Positions 32,701-41,383 of a stretch of DNA of 64,000 nucleotides are shown here, in pieces. The notes under the pieces were generated by a model. That model did no database searches and was not told the DNA's origin. It was given only the letters and a program-made list of their open reading frames with translations. The stretch covers positions 1,653,285-1,717,284 of the forward strand of contig RPFO01000079.1 in the NCBI GenBank assembly GCA_009746045.1, written 5' to 3'. The position numbers were made by a program, and so were the translations under genes. This stretch comes from Mesostigma viride (lineage: Eukaryota > Streptophyta > Mesostigmatophyceae > Mesostigmatales > Mesostigmataceae). The number at the start of each line of letters is the position of its first letter. The first letter of the stretch is position 1.

Positions 32701-34499
32701 AAAGAAAGAGGCCGACAAAACCAGCCAGAGCGGCTTTTAGTCGCAAAACCTCCCTTATCCCTAGCTAACTGACGTCATTAAACCCTTATGTTTAGTGGAT
32801 GCTAGTAAGACGCTAACCGTACAGACCGGGGGTAGAATATCCCGAATCTGCACGGCTAGTATTAAATAATGCGTAGGTTGTTCTTTTCAGGGGCACTGCA
32901 CCTCACGCCCCGTTCCGCCCGGGTATAATCAACCCAAGCGCGGAACGCACATTTTATTTAATTCATTTTTCAACCATGCACTATATTGCATCTACTAATC
33001 ACAAAAGCTCTAGCCAAACAGCTACGAGTAAACACTACGACCTATAAGCCGCTCATCCAGCGGCCTCTTGTTCCCGCATTCACGTATAGAAGAAACTCCG
33101 TTCAAAGAACCCCGATTCATGTCCCACGTAGCTCCCACAAAAACCAGCATCTTCATTAAAACAATAAGTGGAAGCATACATGTGACACTTATTGACATGC
33201 CCGGAGGCACGCCGTTCAAGGCCCTTCATGAAGTACGTTGCCCAATCACCCCCGCCCTGGCTTTCCCTTGAAGCCGCACTCCACCTTGCTCGTTGTCACA
33301 AGTGACCGCCCTGCCGCAAAACGGGAGCCCCCCACATCGGGAGGCGTGTGCCCGGCGGCTGTGGATGCATGGCCAGGCCCAAAAAGGCCCAGCGCATTTG
33401 CACTGCGATTGCGCACGGCCAGCCTATCATGACCCCTCTCGGGGCCCCGAGTCGGTACCGCTATGGCCGTCTCCCCATAGACCCGGGGTGCTTCGAGAAA
33501 AAACGTGGACCTAGCCCAGGCCCCGCCAGCCCGGATGCCCGAGGCCACAGCCCCAGGCACCTGGCTGAACGAGAGTCCGTTCAGCCAAGACCGCATTCCC
33601 CCCGAGGTTTCTATGCGTGGGGAAAACTGAATTTCTAGCTTAGGCGCTTTTCCCATCGCCGTCCCCAGCCCCAACCCCCCCCCCTCGGCGGAAGGCAATT
33701 GCAAAGTTTGCTGGCCAGCAGCAATTTCCGAAGAAAAAGCCGCAGGCCGCGGACCGAGACACGGGTCGCCAGTGCCAGCCATCCGGCTCCAACCCGGGGT
33801 GCAAGCATCCCCAGGTACGGAGCACCAGCTCGCGCACTGGGCCGACCAAGCGACAGTTGAGCACCTGTCACGGCATCCGGCCCACCAAAGACCCCAAGCT
33901 GGGGAAAAGGTGCGGACCGGAGGTAATCATTTTCTTTTATTTTAGTTAACCGGGCGAGGAACTACGCCTGGCCGGTTAACAACTGGAAGTCTCACCACTG
34001 GCCAAGTGGCCAGTGCAACCAGTGCTTTTGGGATTTTGCTCCGCAGCACCCATAGCTGCGGCTGCCGCCGCAACGACAACGAGCAAAGAAAGAGGCCGAC
34101 AAAACCAGCCAGAGCGGCTTTTAGTCGCAAAACCTCCCTTATCCCTAGCTAACTGACGTCATTAAACCCTTATGTTTAGTGGATGCTAGTAAGACGCTAA
34201 CCGTACAGACCGGGGGTAGAATATCCCGAATCTGCACGGCTAGTATTAAATAATGCGTAGGTTGTTCTTTTCAGGGGCACTGCACCTCACGCCCCGTTCC
34301 GCCCGGGTATAATCAACCCAAGCGCGGAACGCACATTTTATTTAATTCATTTTTCAACCATGCACTATATTGCATCTACTAATCACAAAAGCTCTAGCCA
34401 AACAGCTACGAGTAAACACTACGACCTATAAGCCGCTCATCCAGCGGCCTCTTGTTCCCGCATTCACGTATAGAAGAAACTCCGTTCAAAGAACCCCGA
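29769..34499 (-). mobile_element. TOC/PAT-like split-repeat retrotransposon array, family 1 (three bodies)
   Basis: Layout on the plus strand: short unit a-j-b (29769-30348), then three full units a-X-b (30349-31733, 31734-33115, 33116-34499). Block a is 128 bp (TTCATGTCCCACG to GTTGCCC), b about 420 bp ending CCCCGA, X about 835 bp, and j a 34 bp G-rich link (GGGTGGGTGGGTGGGG) present only in the short unit. Read on the minus strand this is A1-body-B1-A2-B2, the split direct repeats of tyrosine-recombinase retrotransposons of the PAT/TOC type. No reverse transcriptase or recombinase is encoded, so it would be non-autonomous. There is no target duplication. Repeated 184- and 145-codon frames in X are not supported as genes. 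Confidence 0.7.
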
Positions 34500-36097
34500 G
34501 TGTTTGCAAGTGTTTTGACTCCGAATCTCTTTGTTCCTGTTCTTTGGCCGCGAGCTGAATGGCCAGAAGCTTTGATTTCTCCTTTTCCTTTTCAACTTTT
34601 GTTTTCTCCTCCTCGTACTCTCTCTGCTTGTCAGACAACTGCACCTCGCGAGCTTTGAGTTTCACTACCTCCTGAGTTTTGACCTCGATCTCCTCTTTCA
34701 ACCTCCTGGATTCTTCCTCGCTATCCGCGTTGAGTTGTTTTTGCTGTTTAATCTCCTCCTTTAGCTGAATAACTTTCTCTTTGGCCTCATCGCGCTCTTG
34801 CTCGGCCTTCTCCAACGCTTCTAGCACCTTGTGTTCTTCTTCGTCGATTTCATCCAGTTTCCTGTCAATTTCCTTTATCTTATCTTTTAGTTCTTCCTCT
34901 TTGGATAAAAGAGCTGCTTCCATTTTCTTATACTCTTCGGTAGTGTTGTCTAACGTTCTTTTTGCATCATTTAACTGTTCCTGAACGCTCCAAAGCTCCT
35001 GTTGCAGTTGTTTATGCTCTCTATATTTCTAATTGTGCATATCGGAGAGTTGGTCAAATTTTGCCTGGCCGACTTCTAATTGTTCCTGCTGCTTGGCCAC
35101 CTGCTCAGTTAATTGGCGCACTTTTTCCTCGGCCTCTTTCTCTACACTCTTCTGTGTGTCGATGTTCAACCGACTTTCCAAAGCATTCATCGCGCGTTCG
35201 ACCAATTGCAGCTTTTTTAGTTGAGCCTTGAGCACTGCCTTTCTCTCTTCCGTGGCCGTCTTTGCGGGATCCTTTGTCGCGACTCCGTCCGTACGGCCAC
35301 CCACAACCTGAATATTCGCGATGGGCACCTGCACCGACTCCATCTGCGCGGCTATGGGCGCACTGTTCACAACCATCGCTGGTTTGTGTGTTTGTGCTTC
35401 CTCCTCGTCTGGTCTCTTTAAATTGGCCAAACGACGCAATATATCGCGGTCCGCTTGTATTGGCTCATAATGTTGTGGTGAGCCTGCTTGTGTATTCCGT
35501 TGGCGCGATTCTTCTTGTGTCATCGTTGGTCGTGGAAGTGCATCCCTGAACGATCTAATTGAAGTCGGATCGATGACACGGGAAGGTAGCACACTACCCC
35601 GCCCCCCGCTTGCACTTGTGGAAATTTTATTATCGGAAGAGACCCCTGCCGCTCCTGTTCGATGAGAAGTCAACCGTTCACTCAAGTTGTTTAACCGCCT
35701 TTCCACTTCTGCGTTTTGGCTTTCATCTGGTTGCGAATTGATAAATTTTATCAATTCGTCCATTTCAGCTATCATTTCAGGGCTCGCCAACCCCCTCATA
35801 TCTTGCAAGCGTTCAAACACGTTTTTTTGGGCAATCCTTTCTGATATTGCCCTAACTAACCTCATTTTCCATAGCCAATAACTCTGCGTCATCTTGTGAC
35901 TTGTTATTCTCGACACCCCCTCTTTCCTTACGTGTAGGCCTCGAAAACCCTTTCACTATCTCGTGGGTAAGCTCAGCGACGTTTTTATCATCACGCCAGC
36001 CGTCTTTAGATCGTTCAACAACCCTCTTTTTCAGAAATGCGATACCTCTCGTATCGTCTAAAGGATCTGTTCGTATTTCATAGTCTCTGTACGACAC
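34500..36097 (-). pseudogene. long coiled-coil protein gene, 5' part, with frameshift and in-frame TAG
   Basis: Reading on the minus strand, one frame (YRDYEIRTDPLDDTRGIAF...LLAMENEV) runs without an ATG from about 36140 to 35852. It resumes one base out of phase (RAISERIAQKN...) near 35855, consistent with a single inserted T. The second frame ends at TAG (35029-35031), but the same frame then stays open and coiled-coil-like (KYREHKQLQQELW) down to the array border at 34500. A proline-rich linker lies in the middle. Together with 28255-29768 it would make a protein of roughly 1,040 residues. Lesions: no visible ATG, one frameshift, one nonsense codon, one 4.7 kb insertion. Confidence 0.6.
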
Positions 36098-36120
36098 GTA
36101 ACCGTAATTCGGTTTCCCTT

Positions 36121-37944
36121 CTATAGAGGTTTCTTGCGTCTCACATAAACCCCGTCAATCCCTTTTCCACGCTTTGGCCTGATGACTCCTTCCCGGTCCC
36201 ACTCATTTTCTGGATACAACTGATCGAGTGCGGCCATCAAAACATCGCGTTTATCTTCCGTCTGGAGTGCGACATTTACGTCTGTCTTTTCGGGAGTCAC
36301 GAAATCTCCAAAATTAATAGTATTGTAATGTTGGATCATGTCGCGTAACTCGACTTCCTCACCCCGTTCTTGCTCATTGTAGAAGTAAGGTCCTTCCTCC
36401 TGTATCCTTTTTTTTAGTGCCTCAGATTCCTGTTCTCTTTGTTTTTTTCTAGCTTCTTCACTCTCCTTTTGGATACGCTCGTTGGCGGCTTTTTCGAGCG
36501 CGTCTTTTCTGTCTTTCGCGATCCTTTCTTGTTCGGCTCTTTCTTTTTCTTTGGCATTTTCTGCGTTTGCGCGTTCCGCATTCTCTCGTTCTTCCTGCTT
36601 GCCTTTCTCGACATCATCTCTCACGGTTTCAAGAATTTCTCGAGTCATCCCATCTATTGGTAACTTCAACGATTCTAGAACATTCAGTAGAGCTTCTGCT
36701 TCTCGTAATTGTTGCTCTTTTTGTTCCGGTGTCGGTTTAATTGTATTTATTGTTTTCTTAGGCTTACTCTCTTGTTCACCACCGGTTCCCTCGCTCTGAT
36801 TGCCGAGACCCGTCTTATGTGGATCCACAAGACCCTCTGCAAATTTCACGTTTGCCCACAAGTTGGCTTCTAAAGGAGTTGGTTCGTTTATGGCCGGATA
36901 CGGCACCGTTGGTTCTTCTTTTCTGTTCCGGTCCAGTGCCAACTTAGCCTTTTTCTTTAGGTCATCTAGGACAAGTCTAGGTTGGTCGCCGTTGTTATAA
37001 GCTATAAGAGCGTCATCTGCCATCTTATATATGTCTTGTGGGTCCAAACCTTCATACAACACCGCATTTGGTATGACATTTTCATTCAGGTATCTACGAA
37101 CATCACTCAATTCGATTTCAGGTTCTAACACATCATCTGGGCCCAATTCTACTCTGTCTGCAAGTTTGTTTAACCTTCTTGTAGTCGCGTCATCGTCGTC
37201 ATCAGTAATCATTTGTTCGTATCCTAATCCATGAAGAGCGATTGTCCTGTCGCGAAGAATATTCGGCCACTCTTTCGGATACTGTTTGATTAAGTTCTGA
37301 AGAGGTGCATTAGATTTGTCTGCATTTAGCTGTTCTATTACATCCCTGTTATTAAAGTGTGATATGTTCTCTAACACTCTCTTTTGAACCTCTAGATCTA
37401 TGTCATTATGCCCGTGGAGAAATTCAAGGGCATTCTGGATCTTTATTTCAGCTTCTTTCCTAAAGCGTTTGTCTCGTTCCGTTAGTTCCCCCTCGTCGCC
37501 ATCGTCGTCGCTGGCGTCCGCGCCTTCGCGGCCGCCACCGGAAGAGCCCGAGGCCTTTTTTCTGGATCCTCTTCGATACGACTGCTCGTCCTCGTCACCG
37601 CCGACACTTGCCTGGCCTTCGTTGCTCCCGGGTCCGTACCTCTGCGTGGCCTGCGCGATCTGCTGCTTGATCCACTTCCACTTCTTCAGGTTGGCGGGGA
37701 GATCCCTCAAGTAGTCCGCGTCTGCACCCGTGGCCGCCGCGCCCTGTTGCCGCGCGCTCACGCCGTTCATTATGGACAGTTCCGTCTTCATGAGCATGCT
37801 TTGAAGCACCGGTACTGTCAACATGCGTTCGTAGTAAAGTAAACGCAGATAATCTCTCGCGTCCGCGCGCACCCCTGCTGTCCACAAGCGGACGCCCGGA
37901 CCATCTGAAACTATTTTCTGCCCTTCTACGCAGGGGCGCGACAC
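36121..37944 (-). CDS. large coiled-coil viral protein, function unknown
   Basis: An open frame of 607 codons ends at TAG (36121-36123). The only start at the 5' limit is GTG (37944). The first in-frame ATG is at 37824 (residue 41), so the protein is probably 567 residues, or 607 if a non-ATG start is used. The N-terminal third has an Asp/Ser/Gly-rich acidic linker, the centre is helical, and residues about 420-530 are a strongly charged Glu/Lys/Arg coiled coil. The C terminus is a basic GVYVRRKKPL. No family was recognised. It diverges from the gene at 37958, whose ATG lies only 13 bases from the 37944 limit, leaving about 130 bp if the ATG at 37824 is used. Lower GC than the fibre block further right. 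Confidence 0.65.
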   Translation of the reverse strand: MSRPCVEGQKIVSDGPGVRLWTAGVRADARDYLRLLYYERMLTVPVLQSMLMKTELSIMNGVSARQQGAAATGADADYLRDLPANLKKWKWIKQQIAQATQRYGPGSNEGQASVGGDEDEQSYRRGSRKKASGSSGGGREGADASDDDGDEGELTERDKRFRKEAEIKIQNALEFLHGHNDIDLEVQKRVLENISHFNNRDVIEQLNADKSNAPLQNLIKQYPKEWPNILRDRTIALHGLGYEQMITDDDDDATTRRLNKLADRVELGPDDVLEPEIELSDVRRYLNENVIPNAVLYEGLDPQDIYKMADDALIAYNNGDQPRLVLDDLKKKAKLALDRNRKEEPTVPYPAINEPTPLEANLWANVKFAEGLVDPHKTGLGNQSEGTGGEQESKPKKTINTIKPTPEQKEQQLREAEALLNVLESLKLPIDGMTREILETVRDDVEKGKQEERENAERANAENAKEKERAEQERIAKDRKDALEKAANERIQKESEEARKKQREQESEALKKRIQEEGPYFYNEQERGEEVELRDMIQHYNTINFGDFVTPEKTDVNVALQTEDKRDVLMAALDQLYPENEWDREGVIRPKRGKGIDGVYVRRKKPL

Positions 37945-37957
37945 TCGTCCGGACGCG

Positions 37958-38284
37958 ATGGACCTCCTGGAGCGATCTCTGCAGCGTTTCTACGGCAACA
38001 AGGACAACTTCGAGACGCTGTACGAGTTCGCCAACCCGGAGGGCGAGAAGAAGTCGTCCGGACTGTCCCTGCGCGTGATCGAGTGGCTCGTCACCAACTA
38101 CGCGAAGACGCACAAGGTCGAGTACTGCGTCGAGGGCAGCTCCATCCCCTTCAACCTGTACATGTCCTACCGCGAGCAGCTGGACTTCTACTCCAAGCGC
38201 ATGTTCGACCCCTTCGCGCGGAGGAGGAAGACCAAGCTGGCCGAGGGGGGGCGCGAGATCACCACCACTCCCGGGCAAATGAAC
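37958..38284 (+). pseudogene. conserved large-DNA-virus protein (FDPF...GQMNFFRWA type), 5' segment
   Basis: The ATG at 37958 opens 109 codons up to the insertion point. The product contains the segments NPEGEKKSSG, YSKRMFDPFARR and TTTPGQMN. The order (YS.. .FDPF.RR ... TT.GQ.NFFRWA) resembles a short protein I recall as recurrent in giant viruses and polinton-like viruses, with no assigned function; this recognition is from memory. The frame is cut after codon Asn109 by a family 1 retrotransposon (38285-40247) and resumes at 40248. Removing the element exactly restores N-F-F-R-W-A and a 183-residue protein. Confidence 0.7.
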
Positions 38285-40247
38285 TTCATGTCCCACGTAG
38301 CTCCCACAAAAACCAGCATCTTCATTAAAACAATAAGTGGAAGCATACATGTGACACTAATTGACATGCCCGGAGGCACGCCGTTCAAGGCCCTTCATGA
38401 AGTACGTTGCCCTAGAGGCAACCAAGACACGGGTGGGTGGGTGGGGAGCAAAGAAAGAGGCCGACAAAACCAGCCAGAGCGGCTTTTAGTCGCAAAACCT
38501 CCCTTATCCCTAGCTAACTGACGTCATTAAACCCTTATGTTTAGTGGATGCTAGTAAGACGCCAACCGTACAGACCGGGGGTAGAATATCCCGAATCTGC
38601 ACGGCTAGTATTAAATAATGCGTAGGTTGTTCTTTTCAGGGGCACTGCACCTCACGCCCCGTTCCGCCCGGGTATAATCAACCCAAGCGCGGAACGCACA
38701 TTTTATTTAATTCATTTTTCAACCATGCACTATATTGCATCTACTAATCACAAAAGCTCTAGCCAAACAGCTACGAGTAAACACTACGACCTATAAGCCG
38801 CTCATCCAGCGGCCTCTTGTTCCCGCATTCACGTATAGAAGAAACTCCGTTCAAAGAACCCCGATTCATGTCCCACGTAGCTCCCACAAAAACCAGCATC
38901 TTCATTAAAACAATAAGTGGAAGCATACATGTGACACTAATTGACATGCCCGGAGGCACGCCGTTCAAGGCCCTTCATGAAGTACGTTGCCCAATCACCC
39001 CCGCCCTGGCTTTCCCTTGAAGCCGCACTCCACCTTGCTCGTTGTCACAAGTGACCGCCCTGCCGCAAAACGGGAGCCCCCCCACATCGGGAGGCGTGTG
39101 CCCGGCGGCTGTGGATGCATGGCCAGGCCCAAAAAGGCCCAGCGCATTTGCACTGCGATTGCGCACGGCCAGCCTATCATGACCCCTCTCGGGGCCCCGA
39201 GTCGGTACCGCTATGGCCGTCTCCCCATAGACCCGGGGTGCTTCGAGAAAAAACGTGGACCTAGCCCAGGCCCCGCCAGCCCGGATGCCCGAGGCCACAG
39301 CCCCAGGCACCTGGCTGAACGAGAGTCCGTTCAGCCAAGACCGCATTCCCCCCCGAGGTTTCTATGCGTGGGGAAAAAATTTCTAGCTTAGGCGCTTTTC
39401 CCATCGCCGTCCCCAGCCCCAACCCCCCCCCCTCGGCGGAAGGCAATTGCAAAGTTTGCTGGCCAGCAGCAATTTCCGAAGAAAAAGCCGCAGGCCGCGG
39501 ACCGAGACACGGGTCGCCAGTGCCAGCCATCCGGCTCCAACCCGGGGTGCAAGCATCCCCAGGTACGGAGCACCAGCTCGCGCACTGGGCCGACCAAGCG
39601 ACAGTTGAGCACCTGTCACGGCATCCGGCCCACCAAAGACCCCAAGCTGGGGAAAAGGTGCGGACCGGAGGTAATCATTTTCTTTTATTTTAGTTAACCG
39701 GGCGAGGAACTACGCCTGGCCGGTTAACAACTGGAAGTCTCACCACTGGCCAAGTGGCCAGTGCAACCAGTGCTTTTGGGATTTTGCTCCGCAGCACCCA
39801 TAGCTGCGGCTGCCGCCGCAACGACAACGAGCAAAGAAAGAGGCCGACAAAACCAGCCAGAGCGGCTTTTAGTCGCAAAACCTCCCTTATCCCTAGCTAA
39901 CTGACGTCATTAAACCCTTATGTTTAGTGGATGCTAGTAAGACGCTAACCGTACAGACCGGGGGTAGAATATCCCGAATCTGCACGGCTAGTATTAAATA
40001 ATGCGTAGGTTGTTCTTTTCAGGGGCACTGCACCTCACGCCCCGTTCCGCCCGGGTATAATCAACCCAAGCGCGGAACGCACATTTTATTTAATTCATTT
40101 TTCAACCATGCACTATATTGCATCTACTAATCACAAAAGCTCTAGCCAAACAGCTACGAGTAAACACTACGACCTATAAGCCGCTCATCCAGCGGCCTCT
40201 TGTTCCCGCATTCACGTATAGAAGAAACTCCGTTCAAAGAACCCCGA
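38285..40247 (-). mobile_element. TOC/PAT-like split-repeat retrotransposon, family 1 (single body)
   Basis: This is the 1,963 bp basic form: short unit a-j-b (38285-38863) followed by one full a-X-b unit (38864-40247). It is nearly identical to the array at 29769-34499, including the same j link. The first array equals this element plus two extra a-X-b units (1,963 + 2 x 1,384 = 4,731 bp). It lies in the same orientation on the chromosome, but its target gene is on the plus strand while the first target is on the minus strand, so it cannot act as a spliced intron in both. No target duplication and no encoded enzyme. Confidence 0.72.
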
Positions 40248-40472
40248 TTCTTCCGCTGGGCCATCCTCAACGGCGTCGTGGACTACGCCAGGGGGCACCA
40301 CGAGGAGATCAGGTCCGACCTGCCCAAGTGCAAAGACAAGGTCCTCAACGTCCGCATCCGGGGCGGGAAGGTGGTGAAGTGCCGCAACCGGTGCAAGGCC
40401 TCGGACCTCGCGGTCATAGTCAGGCGGCAGGTGAAGCAGGTCAGGCAGCGGTTCGTCGTGAAGTTCGAGTGA
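40248..40472 (+). pseudogene. conserved large-DNA-virus protein (FDPF...GQMNFFRWA type), 3' segment
   Basis: Continues the gene at 37958-38284. It begins with the two Phe codons of the NFFRWA motif and ends TGA at 40470-40472. The C-terminal half is basic (for example IVRRQVKQVRQRF) with two nearby cysteines (CRNRC). The join is in phase. As it stands, the transcript carries 1,963 extra bases with stops, so the product is truncated unless the element is excised. Confidence 0.7.
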
Positions 40473-40516
40473 GCTACGTGCGTTTAAAATCGACGGTATA
40501 TACCGTGCATACGGGC

Positions 40517-40837
40517 ATGGCGTTCGTGTACGAAGCCATCGTGAAGAGGCCCTTGAAGGACCTGTTCTTGAAGGGCCCGCACTTCGGGGACTTGGGGTTC
40601 TGGATGAACATGGAGAGACACGACATCTGCGCTCAAATGACGTCCACGTCCTCCGAGCTGTGGAAAGAGCGGCCCGATTATTGCGACGAGGTTATCGATG
40701 ACCGGTTTGAGAGTGTGCACGTTCTGCTGAAAACCGTCCTGCTATGGGTCATAGTGTACAAAACATTGCAAATCGTGATGAGGACTCTGATTGTTGGCGT
40801 AAACCGTAAATTTATTAATAAAAAGGGAATTGAATGA
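40517..40837 (+). CDS. small C-terminal membrane-anchored protein, unknown
   Basis: An ATG at 40517 opens 106 codons to TGA at 40835-40837. The first 70 residues are soluble and charged. Residues about 72-95 form a hydrophobic helix (LLKTVLLWVIVYKTLQIVM), followed by a basic tail, the pattern of a tail-anchored protein. A TATATA motif at 40497-40502 lies 15 bases upstream of the ATG. It follows the 40248-40472 segment by 44 bases on the same strand and converges with 40840-41187, the two stops being two bases apart. No family recognised. Confidence 0.65.
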   Translation: MAFVYEAIVKRPLKDLFLKGPHFGDLGFWMNMERHDICAQMTSTSSELWKERPDYCDEVIDDRFESVHVLLKTVLLWVIVYKTLQIVMRTLIVGVNRKFINKKGIE

Positions 40838-40839
40838 AT

Positions 40840-41187
40840 TTAAACTCTGCCCCGGTAGCGCTGTCTCCACTGCGACTCCGAATAGGGCCGGTGAGGCCCC
40901 TGGATAACGATCGGGTGCTGGCGTCGCTGCATAATGTGTCTGACCCCGAGCGCGCCGACCGCGCCGGCCACCAACGCCCCCGTGGTGCCTCCGAACGCGG
41001 TGTTGACTTTGGCCGCAGTCTTCTCCTTGCAGTCTTTGTCGCCTGGACGCAACGTTAGGAAACACCACAGGGACGATATCGCGTCAGACACCGACGATTT
41101 CACACCGATGAATACCAAGATCAGGATTACCAATAGCGCTATCTGCGGGACCACGGGCAACAGGACCGTCCACAGCGACCGGTCCAT
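40840..41187 (-). CDS. small double-pass membrane protein, unknown
   Basis: 115 codons. An N-terminal hydrophobic helix at about residues 8-30 (VLLPVVPQIALLVILILVF) and a second Gly/Ala-rich helix at about 65-85 (TTGALVAGAVGALGV) flank a charged loop with a Cys at each end. The C terminus is basic and Arg/Gln-rich. A TATAGATATA motif lies just upstream on the minus strand (about 41195-41205). Resembles small virion membrane proteins in form only. Confidence 0.6.
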   Translation of the reverse strand: MDRSLWTVLLPVVPQIALLVILILVFIGVKSSVSDAISSLWCFLTLRPGDKDCKEKTAAKVNTAFGGTTGALVAGAVGALGVRHIMQRRQHPIVIQGPHRPYSESQWRQRYRGRV

Positions 41188-41227
41188 CTCGTTTGCGTAT
41201 ATCTATAACGCGTCATTTTTTATGCAC

Positions 41228-41383
41228 TTAGGCCAGCACGCCGCGGAAACCGCCCTTGAGGGCCGCCTCCTCTAGATGGGCCTTCCACAGCAGCAAACTA
41301 GCGCCGCCGATACCCAGTATCATGACGCCCCACTTGGTCCAGAAACACTTCCAATCGGGGGGGTTCGTCTTGCACTTGAACCC
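41228..41383 (-). pseudogene. 83-residue membrane protein gene, 3' segment
   Basis: Reading on from 43709-43804 after removal of the element at 41384-43708 gives LRKD joined to GFKCKTN, then DWKCFWTKW and a hydrophobic helix (VMILGIGGASLLLW), ending TAA at 41228-41230. The join is in phase. Two cysteines flank a Trp-rich loop, and two membrane helices are predicted for the intact 83-residue protein. No family recognised. Confidence 0.6.

Noticed and set aside
29769-34499. Array as a spliced intron
   Set aside because: The same element in the same chromosomal orientation interrupts genes on opposite strands, so it cannot be spliced in both.
34500-35916. TAG reassigned to an amino acid
   Set aside because: Other viral genes end at TAG (for example 58481-58483 and 63729-63731), so the in-frame TAG at 35029 is better read as a nonsense mutation.
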